From IMG/VR virus record IMGVR_UViG_3300049596_000182, positions 1 to 64,000 of that record: 64,000 bases of DNA; one strand, 5' to 3'. A program made the translations under genes and the position numbers. Below the pieces are notes generated by a model. That model worked only from the letters and a program-made list of their open reading frames with translations. It did not search any database and had not been told where the DNA came from. Shown one piece after another: positions 55,404-63,057 of this stretch; the first letter of the stretch is position 1; the number at the start of each line of letters is the position of its first letter. The DNA is from a virus.

Positions 55404-56304
55404 ATCTGTAACTTCTATTTGGTAGTTCGTATCTGTTAAATCTGTTTAAGTCTTGGATGATTCTTCTTTGCTTAGCCCAAGCATCTTGCTTCTTCACCTC
55501 AATGTCAGCCATGATAAATGCTTCATCAGCCATCTGTTTATAGTTTATCATCTTCCTCTCTAGCTGATTATATGTCTCATCGTTAGTTTGGTTAGTAAGT
55601 GTTTCCATCATTTTGTATTTGATGAAAGCCTCAACAAACTCTCTAACACGATAGTTATCTGGAATCAATTGGTTACCTATTCCATCATATGCTGTAGAAT
55701 AGAATATCAAATGAACCACACCATTTCTAAAATTGGTTACAAACTTGTTATCTCTAATGTCAAATGAATCAGCAGCAGAACTACCAAAGTTTGCACAGTC
55801 TAGTGCACAATGAGCTTGTACAGAGATGTTACCTGGTTTTAATAAGTATTGTCTATGATATTCTACAGCCACTTGTTGATTGGTCTTGTATACAGCTTGA
55901 ATAAGCTCAGGCATGCACGTAGGACAACCTGTTGTACATTCTAGATTGGTACAAGGAGCTCCTCCAGAAATAACAGGACTCACCTGTATTGTTGTTTGTG
56001 AAGCTGCTTGAGAATAGAATGAATTAGCTGTTTGATAAGGATAGCCAGGGATTGATGTACATAACCAAGCCTCTCTCACAGCAAAGAAGTTATCAGGAAG
56101 CCTAGCTTCAAAGTCCTCAATATATAGAAGCTGTTCGCTAATAACATAAGAAGACCTTCCTAGTTTCCTAAGACATTTATCCAGGTATGTAGGGAATAAC
56201 AAATCATCTACAGCACCTGTATCGAAGTAGCTTTTAAACTCTTCTTTTACAGTCGAATAGACAGGCTCAGGGGAGATGAAGTTATACTTGTAGTAATATG
56301 ACAT
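55381..56304 (-). CDS. crAss-like tail tubular/ring (adaptor) protein (307 aa)
   Basis: The helical N terminus (VYSTVKEEFKSYFDTGAVDDL and FPTYLDKCLRKLG) and C-terminal helices (YRVREFVEAFIKYKMMETL, ERKMINYKQMADEAF) enclose a beta-rich middle containing a Cys cluster (APCTNLECTTGCPTC). This helix-beta-helix order fits the head-to-tail adaptor family (T7 gp11/P22 gp4-like) that forms a ring under the portal. It lies between the IHF-like gene and the muzzle gene, exactly where crAss-like phages keep this protein. The Cys-rich insert may bind metal or stabilise the ring. Confidence 0.75.
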   Translation of the reverse strand: MSYYYKYNFISPEPVYSTVKEEFKSYFDTGAVDDLLFPTYLDKCLRKLGRSSYVISEQLLYIEDFEARLPDNFFAVREAWLCTSIPGYPYQTANSFYSQAASQTTIQVSPVISGGAPCTNLECTTGCPTCMPELIQAVYKTNQQVAVEYHRQYLLKPGNISVQAHCALDCANFGSSAADSFDIRDNKFVTNFRNGVVHLIFYSTAYDGIGNQLIPDNYRVREFVEAFIKYKMMETLTNQTNDETYNQLERKMINYKQMADEAFIMADIEVKKQDAWAKQRRIIQDLNRFNRYELPNRSYRYGWRRNN

Positions 56305-56309
56305 TTATT

Positions 56310-56786
56310 TTATTTTTTCCATTCACGATAAATATGTTGATATTGATCGTTGGTTTTTAGGTAGTGAGATAGTAACCTAGAGGTTGTACGAGATGGTTTG
56401 AAATACCAGAGTTTCATGTTCTTGAATCTGGCTGATTCTCTAAACCACATCCACCCAAAGAAATATCCTTCAGTGTGGTAATTAAAGTTGTAGATTATTT
56501 TACCCTTCTCTTTAGATCTTTTCCAATCAACTGGTAGGTTAACATATTCCTTACCATCAATTAGTTTCATCTTCTTCCTCTTCTTCTTATTGATTGAGAA
56601 GTCACCAAATCCAAAAGGAAGCTTAGCTTTCTCTCCAGTTTCTAGAATATAGTTTTTGAAGCTCTCATTATACAAATAGATGATGTTTCTCCATTGGTCA
56701 AATGAGATTTTTATAGAGGGGTTCTTTTTACAGAAATTATTGTAGTTTTCTTTACTGGAGCTTCTCCAATCAACTTTTGTTCGCAT
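56310..56786 (-). CDS. HU/IHF-like protein of the crAss-like structural block (158 aa)
   Basis: Residues ~42-72 read NESFKNYILETGEKAKLPFG then GFGDFSINKKKRKK, close to the HU/IHF signature GEKVxLxGFGxFxVxxR. The N terminus is helical (DWRSSSKENYNNFCKKNPSI), as in HU. Unlike HU, the protein has an extra C-terminal ~80 residues rich in aromatic and basic residues (FGWMWFRESARFKNMKLWYF). crAss-like genomes are known to carry IHF-like genes between ring protein genes, as here. A role in DNA bending at the portal or as a virion component is inferred. Overlaps the upstream gene by one base. Confidence 0.62.
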   Translation of the reverse strand: MRTKVDWRSSSKENYNNFCKKNPSIKISFDQWRNIIYLYNESFKNYILETGEKAKLPFGFGDFSINKKKRKKMKLIDGKEYVNLPVDWKRSKEKGKIIYNFNYHTEGYFFGWMWFRESARFKNMKLWYFKPSRTTSRLLSHYLKTNDQYQHIYREWKK

Positions 56787-57514
56787 TAGTTATTGTTGGT
56801 TGTGTTTGGTGCTTGACCATCCACCCCATCTGATGTTTGATCTGTTTTCAATCTAAAGTAGGTTGATAACAGCTTTTGAGATGTCAGTTCTAGCACTTGC
56901 TTTTCTAGATAACCAGGGCAGCCATATTCTTTATCTAGAGGGTTTTTACAATAGTCTTCTAGATTAACATTATCACTGCAACAGCATTCAGCAAACATGA
57001 TCTCATTAGGAACATCTTCTTCAAAGAAAGCAGAAATTCTAACAGCTTGTAACAAAGGATTATTTACATATAAATATCCTCCATTAGCAATCCAGTAGTA
57101 TTGCTCATTCTTGATGATTGGAAGTTTTAAGAGATTGACATATCTATTGATAGTAACCTCTTTTAACTTTTTGCCTTGCCCACTCATAGCGTTTATTGAA
57201 TAAACACCTTGAATGAGGTATTGATAATTACCCTCGCATATACGAGGAAGTTTATATTTTGTTCTAGCTACAGTACAAGGATCCACATAATCACAACATT
57301 CAGAAATAGGAACTTCTACCAATTCCAAACAAGGAATGGTAGTAAACAAAGTATCAGTAGCCCAAAGCTTTCTGAGATTTGTTTCACGTTTTACTAATAA
57401 AAGTGTGTTGTTCTTAATCTCAGATGCCACCACTCTATCAGTGATTAGGTTATCTGTTGATAACAATTTGTGCATTGCACGTACATCTGAAACTAATTTC
57501 CTTAAAGTTGCCAT
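56786..57514 (-). CDS. crAss-like ring protein (242 aa)
   Basis: Starts with a helix (ATLRKLVSDVRAMHKLLSTDN) and LITDRVVASEIKNNTLLLVKRE, the typical opening of a conserved crAss-like neck protein, followed by a Cys-containing core (ISECCDYVDPCTVART), beta strands (NYQYLIQGVYSINAMS) and a second Cys group (AECCCSDNVNLEDYC). The C terminus is polar. Its place in front of the IHF-like and tubular protein genes supports a ring of the head-tail connector. Start and stop overlap both neighbours by one base. Confidence 0.7.
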   Translation of the reverse strand: MATLRKLVSDVRAMHKLLSTDNLITDRVVASEIKNNTLLLVKRETNLRKLWATDTLFTTIPCLELVEVPISECCDYVDPCTVARTKYKLPRICEGNYQYLIQGVYSINAMSGQGKKLKEVTINRYVNLLKLPIIKNEQYYWIANGGYLYVNNPLLQAVRISAFFEEDVPNEIMFAECCCSDNVNLEDYCKNPLDKEYGCPGYLEKQVLELTSQKLLSTYFRLKTDQTSDGVDGQAPNTTNNN

Positions 57515-58764
57515 TATAAATACTGTTTGAATATATTTGTCATTCCCTCAGCTTGATCGATTAAGAATGCTGTCACTTCAGCCTTAGACATTGTGTGACC
57601 ATTCTTATCATCCCAAAGGCTCTTAGCATTTGAGAAAGCTGGAATTTGGTAAAATTTAATACCGTTAAAATCATGACTCACTTCATGATGCTTATCTCCT
57701 GTGAATATATAGAAGTTATTATGGAATGACCATTGGTCTCTATATTCTATTGGGAACAGTCCTGCAAGTTTAGCTGGCTTAATAGCATCCCCATGATTGA
57801 ACATTAATGCTGAATTGCCATAACTTACATACTTTCTGTATTTAGGAGAGCTATCAATTGTAAGTCTGTCTGTATTTCTAAAATACGTTTGTAACCAGTT
57901 AACCATGTGCCATCCTACAAACTCATCATGATTACCAGCTACATACACTACATTAACATGTTTAGCGTATTGTAATAACATTGTAATCATTAACACCTCA
58001 TGGTCACATATATACTCAAATGAAGTTTGATATGTATGTGTATTCTGTTGAGGGGTTCCTTTTGTAGTTGCATTGGTGTACTCACTATTAAACTCATCTG
58101 AGCCAATAATGTATGTGATTTCTTCTAGGTTGTTTGAAAGTTGAGCTTGTGCAGCTATCAATTCCACCTTATACATAATCTTAGCTAATCTATCTAGTAC
58201 ATTGTTATTACCATCTACATCCCATTTGTTTAAATGAGAGTCTTGTTTGTTGATAACCAACATACCATTTGGTCTCTCTGGGTCAAACTTAGGACTCATA
58301 ACTTCCTGACTAACAGGTTGGTATGATGCTAAAAAGTCTATAAAACTATCTTGAAAAACTTGTTCTGTAGACTTCTTTGCTAGCCAGGCTTTAACCTGCC
58401 AGTGGGGATTTCCACCATTCCCCCAGAAGTTCTGTACATATTTAGTTATTTCCCATTTATCTGTGTCTATGTGACACTTCTCAATTAGTTCGTCTAAGCT
58501 CTTAACCTCTTCGCTAAAATTAGCTACCACCTCACCAACACCCTTACTGATGTCCTCTGTAAACTTAACTATTACATTCTCTAGCTCAGCAATGTAATTT
58601 CCAACCTCAGCATCTTCCTCACTTTTCTCTTGATTTCTTAATTCTTTTAATAACTCATCCACCTCAAACTCTGTAATTCCAAGCTTATCAGCATAGAATT
58701 GTTTACTCTTTTTCCAATGTAGAATCTCTTCTAGCTGTTGTAGCAACGATTGGTTTTCAGACAT
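57514..58764 (-). CDS. Calcineurin-like metallophosphoesterase (416 aa)
   Basis: The C-terminal ~250 residues carry the phosphoesterase metal motifs in order: D175-S-H177 (NKQDSHLN), GSDEF (221-225) for the usual GDxxD, GNHD (277-280), NHGD (323-326) and GDKHH (356-360) for the usual GHxH. The N-terminal ~170 residues are different: a helix-turn-helix-like start (WKKSKQFYADKLGITEFEVDELLKEL without a gap) and a long acidic helix. The substrate may be nucleic acid or a cyclic nucleotide; neither is shown. First gene after the promoter at 58793-58825 and translationally coupled to the ring protein gene, so it is made with the neck proteins. Confidence 0.85.
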   Translation of the reverse strand: MSENQSLLQQLEEILHWKKSKQFYADKLGITEFEVDELLKELRNQEKSEEDAEVGNYIAELENVIVKFTEDISKGVGEVVANFSEEVKSLDELIEKCHIDTDKWEITKYVQNFWGNGGNPHWQVKAWLAKKSTEQVFQDSFIDFLASYQPVSQEVMSPKFDPERPNGMLVINKQDSHLNKWDVDGNNNVLDRLAKIMYKVELIAAQAQLSNNLEEITYIIGSDEFNSEYTNATTKGTPQQNTHTYQTSFEYICDHEVLMITMLLQYAKHVNVVYVAGNHDEFVGWHMVNWLQTYFRNTDRLTIDSSPKYRKYVSYGNSALMFNHGDAIKPAKLAGLFPIEYRDQWSFHNNFYIFTGDKHHEVSHDFNGIKFYQIPAFSNAKSLWDDKNGHTMSKAEVTAFLIDQAEGMTNIFKQYL

Positions 58765-58792
58765 ATATGGTTTAATTTAGTTAAAATTGGTG

Positions 58793-58825
58793 TAAAGGTA
58801 CGAACTAATTTTGACATTTACAAAA
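58793..58825 (-). promoter_or_regulatory. Bacteroidota-type promoter of the neck/muzzle operon
   Basis: Minus-strand TACCTTTA (58793-58800; one mismatch to TAnnTTTG) with TTTTG (58821-58825) 20 bases upstream. The ATG at 58764 lies ~30 bases downstream. Upstream the 14-mer ttgattagagttta (58862-58875) is shared with the promoter region near 7530. Confidence 0.6.
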
Positions 58826-58883
58826 TTTAATTAACCAATTTAATTATATACATTAATCAATTTGATTAGAGTTTAAACAAAAA

Positions 58884-58907
58884 CCCCCAGCCTAGAAAGG
58901 CCAGGGG
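58884..58907 (-). terminator. Intrinsic terminator after the surface-gene block
   Basis: On the minus strand a GC-rich stem (CCCC..GCCU / AGGC.GGGG, small internal bulge, loop UUCU) is followed at once by GUUUUUGUUU (58877-58883). A second perfect 7-bp stem (58910-58916 with 58929-58935) sits just before it, right after the stop at 58946. A clear rho-independent terminator. Confidence 0.85.
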
Positions 58908-58945
58908 ATACCTTGTAAAACCAACAAAACAAGGTTTTTGATATT

Positions 58946-59521
58946 TTATGGACAAGTTACATAATTTGTAATCTCACCAGCTGTAGTGATTTCAACAGCA
59001 TATGTACCTGATGGTCCAATTAATTTGTGCCAACCTGGTGAACCAATGAATGGATTTGATAGAGGTGATTGTATTGTATAAAGTATCATTGTAACAAATG
59101 GTACAGTAAATCCAGGTTGAGCCCATACTGATATTGTTGGGGATTGACCACAAGCCTCACCAGAAGTACCAGATGCTCCTGAATTAATTGTATACATCAC
59201 TGGGCTTGAAGATGTGGTAGTTGTGGTTGTTGTTGGAGGAACTGTGGTTGTGGTTGTAGTGGTTGTAGATGTACTAGTACTAGTTGTAGTGGTTGTAGAA
59301 CATGGCACTACAGATATATCTGTATAGTTTGTACATGTTCCTGTAGACATAACACGAACGATTGTTGTACCGTTTGGAACTACTGTAGATGTATATCCAG
59401 CCAATAAGCTAGATCTTGATACACCTGTTACAAATGGTGTAGAATACGAATCTACATTTGAATATAGACTAAATGGTCCTGTTGAGGTGCCAGCTGTCGT
59501 TAATGTAATTAATACTGTCAT
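58946..59521 (-). CDS. Virion display protein: TGPF anchor, poly-Thr stalk, beta tip (191 aa)
   Basis: Residues 1-74 (VLITLTTAGTSTGPFSLYSN ... IVRVMSTGTCTNYT) repeat the N-terminal module of the 288-aa muzzle-associated protein. A Ser/Thr tract (~75-106, broken by VPP) follows, and a C-terminal domain of ~80 residues begins at MYTINSGASGTSGEACG and ends in NYVTCP, with two Cys placed to close a disulfide. It is the last gene before the strong terminator. A surface tip on a flexible stalk is the simplest reading. Confidence 0.7.
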   Translation of the reverse strand: MTVLITLTTAGTSTGPFSLYSNVDSYSTPFVTGVSRSSLLAGYTSTVVPNGTTIVRVMSTGTCTNYTDISVVPCSTTTTTSTSTSTTTTTTTTVPPTTTTTTTSSSPVMYTINSGASGTSGEACGQSPTISVWAQPGFTVPFVTMILYTIQSPLSNPFIGSPGWHKLIGPSGTYAVEITTAGEITNYVTCP

Positions 59522-59543
59522 AATTTATTTATTGATTTTAATA

Positions 59544-60899
59544 TTAGAAGCTTCTTATTGCTTTAGCACGATATGAATTAGACTTATTATCACCAAGTCC
59601 AGTTCCATTTAAAAAGTTTATAGCAGATGCAAAGTTTGCACTACCACTTGTAGAAGTCCAATATGGAACATTTGCATAAACACCAATTGCAACTTTATTT
59701 GGGTATATACGCTCTAGTTCCTGTTGGCTTGGTAAGTACCAATCGCTGTATCCACCTTCTACTAAATCTCCACATAGTCTAGCTGGAATTCCTGCAGTAG
59801 GACAGCCTGCCATGATATCAATTGTATTTTGATTACCTGTACCTAGTGCATATTGAGTTGATATAAGTGTACCAGTACATCCCCAGGCTGCACCTGTTGA
59901 AACATCTGATACAGCAGCTACTAGTCCATGTTGAGAAAGTGGATCATATCCTGGATCAAAAGATTGTAGAATATAAGCTATGATACCACCTAATGCTGCT
60001 TGACCAACTGTGTAAGTACCTGGTGGTATTGGAACAGAAGTAGTAGTTGTGGTTGTTGTTGGAGTAGCTGTAGTGGTTGTTGTAGTTGTGCTACTTGAAG
60101 TAGTTGTTGTGGTGGTAGTTGGAGTTATGGTAGTAGTAGTTGTTGTTGTAGAACCTGGACATCCAACAAATCCTGTTGCTGCAATTGCATACAACGTACC
60201 TCCTGGGTTTGTTGTCACAGATCCTGTAACTACCCATGTATTTCCTGGAGAGGTTACCCTATCATTAATTGCAAATGTTCCAAACGGATACTCTTCAGAA
60301 TATGCTATAGAACTATCTTCACAGTTTGTTATTTGGTACCATATAGATAAAGGAGTAGCAGTGGTAGTAGTCGTTGTAGTGCTAGTAGATGTACTAGTAG
60401 ATGTAGTAGTAGATGTACTAGTTGTTGTTGATGTAGAACTAGATGTAGATGTTGTAGTGGTTGTAATAGGAACAGCGGTAGTTGTTGTTGTTGTTGTACT
60501 GCTACTGCTGGTAGTAGATGTTGTAGTTGTTGGTGTTATTGTAGATGTGGTGGTTGTAGTTGTTATTGGTATAACAGTTGTAGATGTAGTAGTTGTAGTT
60601 GGAGTGATGGCACAAGAGTTTACCAATGTACAGAACATCACCTTTAAAGATGGGTTCTGATTAATTACAGTGATGAGGGTTTGTACTAACTCTATAGGTT
60701 CAAGTGCGTTATCTAGTTTCTGCAAAGCTAATGTCAATATATCCCCTGTATCAATTCCTGAGTTAGGAAGATCTGGGCCATTATATTGAACAGCTGATGT
60801 AGGAATAGGATAACCAGCAAATGCTCCATTATTACATTGCTGTGGATAATAGGCATTCACTGTATTCTCAAAGCAAGGGGTACCAGGTACGCAAGCCAT
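59544..60899 (-). CDS. Virion display protein with DUF1566/Lcl-type C-terminal domain (451 aa)
   Basis: N terminus: Cys-containing head (MACVPGTPCFENT) and the anchor VQYNGPDLPNSGIDTGDILT followed by LALQKLD. Two long Ser/Thr tracts (~100-186 and ~253-292) surround a small beta domain (IWYQITNCEDSSIAYSEEYP). The last ~155 residues start with TYTVGQAALGGIIAYIL and contain GGYSDWYLPSQQELERIYPN and VPYWTSTSGSANFA, ending RAKAIRSF. This is the DUF1566/Lcl C-terminal family, related to the formylglycine-enzyme/C-type-lectin fold and common in surface proteins and phage adhesins. Probably a carbohydrate- or cell-binding tip on mucin-like stalks. Confidence 0.78.
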   Translation of the reverse strand: MACVPGTPCFENTVNAYYPQQCNNGAFAGYPIPTSAVQYNGPDLPNSGIDTGDILTLALQKLDNALEPIELVQTLITVINQNPSLKVMFCTLVNSCAITPTTTTTSTTVIPITTTTTTSTITPTTTTSTTSSSSTTTTTTTAVPITTTTTSTSSSTSTTTSTSTTTSTSTSTSTTTTTTTATPLSIWYQITNCEDSSIAYSEEYPFGTFAINDRVTSPGNTWVVTGSVTTNPGGTLYAIAATGFVGCPGSTTTTTTTITPTTTTTTTSSSTTTTTTTATPTTTTTTTSVPIPPGTYTVGQAALGGIIAYILQSFDPGYDPLSQHGLVAAVSDVSTGAAWGCTGTLISTQYALGTGNQNTIDIMAGCPTAGIPARLCGDLVEGGYSDWYLPSQQELERIYPNKVAIGVYANVPYWTSTSGSANFASAINFLNGTGLGDNKSNSYRAKAIRSF

Positions 60900-60918
60900 T
60901 ATAATTTAGTTTAATCGA

Positions 60919-62028
60919 TTAAGGGATGTACATGATGTAGTAGCACGCGCGTACAGGTTGAATGTTAGCATGACCTAATCCACCACCTGTATTACCAACG
61001 GTTACATTTATACCTGTAGTGGCAGTTGCTGTATACTGAGGAGCAGTGAGTGCTGGATCACTATTTGTTAATTGTGTAGCAACACATTGTGTTCCACCAG
61101 AGTCATCTGTAGTTCTGTTACCTCTAAAGATAGAGCTACCAGGAGCATGTACGTGACCAGGATCAGTAACTACAACAGAGTGTGAGTGTGCAGGGATTTG
61201 TGTGCTGTTTAATATTATAGTGTTAACACCACCACCATCTCCAAGAGCATAGTTAGGGTTACCAACGTTAATAGGGTTAACAGCAGGATCTAAAGTTCCA
61301 CCACCCATACCAACAATAGCACCTACAGGAACACGTCCTCTTTTATCAGGAGTTCCATTTAAGCCATTACATAGATAGATTTTATCAAACCCGTCAGCAG
61401 CAATACCTGCTCCAGTGATATCAAAGTAGGTCAATGAACCATAGTATTCTACAGCTGTATAAGGAACCATCTTTGTATAGTTCTGTGTAGGAGCAAGACT
61501 ATTTAAGTAAGCTTGGATTAAACCATTTAGATCAGCAAGCTTTACGTAGTTTGTACTTACGTTTAAAGCTAATGCCGTTAAGTCTACACCTAATTGACAA
61601 AGCTTTGTAATAACAGCCTGAACAACAGCATGTGTATCAGAAGAGGCTGTTACACCTGTAAGACAACCTATGTTATAATCTGCATTCAATACAGCAATAT
61701 CAGCTTCTACAGCATCAACTTGTACCTGTAAATCACACGCAGCTTTTACTAAAGCTGTAAATAAATCTAAAGCAGAAGGAGTTCCACACGTAGGGAAACA
61801 AGGAGGAAGATACTGTGTAACTAGATTACAATAATCATCTAGATCTATATCGATAGAGATTCCTGTTCCATCTAGAAAACTAATCACTTTATTAATAAGA
61901 GCTTGCTCTACAACAAGAAGGTTATCACCAGTATCTATTCCTAAAGAAGGGATAGGGTCTCCTGTATATCTAACACATTTATCAGAAACAATCTCTACAC
62001 AACCGTTATAACAATTTGTACAAGACAT
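60919..62028 (-). CDS. Tail-collar-type fibre protein (369 aa)
   Basis: N terminus: four Cys in 18 residues (MSCTNCYNGCVEIVSDKC), then the anchor VRYTGDPIPSLGIDTGDNL shared with two other genes. A helical stalk (~95-190) leads to a C-terminal tip with the phage tail-collar pattern: YLCNGLNGTPDKRGRVPVGA, QIPAHSHSV (metal-binding HxH), DPGHVHAPG, and GHANIQPVRACYYIMYI. In T4 short tail fibre-type proteins such His pairs bind metal inside the trimer. No poly-Thr tract. Likely a short fibre or head/tail decoration that binds the cell. Confidence 0.85.
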   Translation of the reverse strand: MSCTNCYNGCVEIVSDKCVRYTGDPIPSLGIDTGDNLLVVEQALINKVISFLDGTGISIDIDLDDYCNLVTQYLPPCFPTCGTPSALDLFTALVKAACDLQVQVDAVEADIAVLNADYNIGCLTGVTASSDTHAVVQAVITKLCQLGVDLTALALNVSTNYVKLADLNGLIQAYLNSLAPTQNYTKMVPYTAVEYYGSLTYFDITGAGIAADGFDKIYLCNGLNGTPDKRGRVPVGAIVGMGGGTLDPAVNPINVGNPNYALGDGGGVNTIILNSTQIPAHSHSVVVTDPGHVHAPGSSIFRGNRTTDDSGGTQCVATQLTNSDPALTAPQYTATATTGINVTVGNTGGGLGHANIQPVRACYYIMYIP

Positions 62029-62036
62029 TTTATAAA

Positions 62037-62303
62037 TTATTTATGAATTAAAAGTTTTACTTTACTCGCTATCATCTTCACAGTAAATTGACTACAGTAG
62101 TCAGGGTTACAATATTTGTAAACTAAGATTCTTTTATAGTTTAGTAAGTCACCAATTACAACTCCTGGTACAGGATAATTTAAAGAGAATACGATATTAT
62201 TATATTGATTATTTGCCAAGTCTGTTAACTTGCAATCAATATCATTTAATAGTACAGGTATAGTTGTACAATCAATACAGTTTGTAAGCCTTGGTGATAA
62301 CAT
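62037..62303 (-). CDS. Conserved small protein of the structural block (88 aa)
   Basis: 88 residues with paired Cys (NCIDCTTIPVLLNDIDCKL near the start; YCNPDYCSQF near residue 70) and beta strands between. A basic C terminus (KMIASKVKLLIHK). The start lies inside the end of the 47-aa zinc-ribbon-like gene (32-base overlap), suggesting coupled translation. Function unknown; small structural or assembly protein likely from context. Confidence 0.65.
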   Translation of the reverse strand: MLSPRLTNCIDCTTIPVLLNDIDCKLTDLANNQYNNIVFSLNYPVPGVVIGDLLNYKRILVYKYCNPDYCSQFTVKMIASKVKLLIHK

Positions 62304-62415
62304 TTTTTATTCTTTGAGTTGCTTGCTTCAGCTTATAATTACATGCTGAACATAAGCCATTAATTAATTGACATCCACATCCTACTTTGATGCCACATTC
62401 TCTACAGTTTGCCAT
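62272..62415 (-). CDS. 47-aa Cys-rich mini protein (zinc-ribbon-like)
   Basis: Read directly from the DNA: ATG at 62415, TGA at 62272. The sequence begins MANCRECGIKVGCGCQLI and continues NGLCSACNYKL, giving six Cys (4, 7, 13, 15, 22, 25) as CxxC, CxC and CxxC pairs, then a basic helix. This would bind one or two zinc ions. It starts one base after the upstream stop and overlaps the next gene by 32 bases. It could be an assembly factor or a small regulator of late genes; neither can be shown. Confidence 0.65.
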   Translation of the reverse strand: MANCRECGIKVGCGCQLINGLCSACNYKLKQATQRIKNVITKAYKLY

Positions 62416-62416
62416 T

Positions 62417-62974
62417 TTATTGAAAATTAATTATGTAGTTATTTCCTGAACAACCACAGTTGGTTCTAATAAAGTTGTTAAGCATTTTATCTGCTTGTAT
62501 ATACAGTTTGTTAGAAGTGTCTACAGCACAGTTATTAGCTGCAGCAATAGAACCCTGAATCATGTAGTATACACTATTTAAATTTACCTTAGCCTGTGTC
62601 TTGATAGCAAGATCGCATTCCATCATATCAAGCTTCATGAAAGCATTGTCAAACTTCTCTTGTAATTGGTCAACACGAATAATGGTTTTGGTAACATAGT
62701 TCAGATATGCAGGAGCAACAGAATATGTTAATGTATAGATTCCATCAGGTAGAGGAATCAATGGAGCTCCTACAACACTAAGTCCTAATGAGGCCGAATT
62801 AAATATATTAAAGTCATTAACATTAAATGGTAAAAATACAGGATCAAATCCAGGCATTGTTACTTCAAGAGTTGGAGAAGAAACAACAGGAGGATTTGTA
62901 TTGTAGGTTGATGCATCAGCTACACCTAATGTTAATGTGTTATAAGTTGGTACTACTAGTATATCTAAGGTCAT
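62417..62974 (-). CDS. Conserved structural-block protein (185 aa)
   Basis: The N-terminal ~100 residues are beta-rich (ILVVPTYNTLTLGVADAS, IPLPDGIYTLTYSVAPAYL), like an immunoglobulin-type or virion-attachment fold. The C-terminal half is helical (RVDQLQEKFDNAFMKLDMME, YYMIQGSIAAANNCAVD) and ends with NCGCSGNN. The two-part design recurs in crAss-like phages next to capsid genes, in my recollection, but no specific function is known to me. It follows the hairpin at 62990-63030. Confidence 0.65.
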   Translation of the reverse strand: MTLDILVVPTYNTLTLGVADASTYNTNPPVVSSPTLEVTMPGFDPVFLPFNVNDFNIFNSASLGLSVVGAPLIPLPDGIYTLTYSVAPAYLNYVTKTIIRVDQLQEKFDNAFMKLDMMECDLAIKTQAKVNLNSVYYMIQGSIAAANNCAVDTSNKLYIQADKMLNNFIRTNCGCSGNNYIINFQ

Positions 62975-62989
62975 GTCTTTAAAATAAAT

Positions 62990-63030
62990 ATGCCAGAGGA
63001 CTTGAGAAATATCCTCTCACCCTCTGGCAT
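62990..63030 (-). terminator. Hairpin after the first structural gene (probable terminator)
   Basis: Perfect 10-bp arms atgccagagg (62990-62999) and cctctggcat (63021-63030); the loop holds a smaller stem (gaga/tctc). On the minus strand ATTTATTTT follows. No new promoter is visible before the next gene, so it may act as a partial terminator that sets the level of the downstream genes relative to the abundant upstream protein. Confidence 0.6.
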
Positions 63031-63057
63031 AGGTTATATGATTCTACTTTTATTCTA

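Noticed and set aside
60360-60620. Regular short repeats that might suggest a CRISPR array
   Set aside because: They are in-frame Thr/Ser codon repeats without unique spacers of constant length.
60049-60660. Plus-strand 203-codon frame rich in Val
   Set aside because: Antisense of the Thr-rich DUF1566-type gene; no protein-like pattern of its own.
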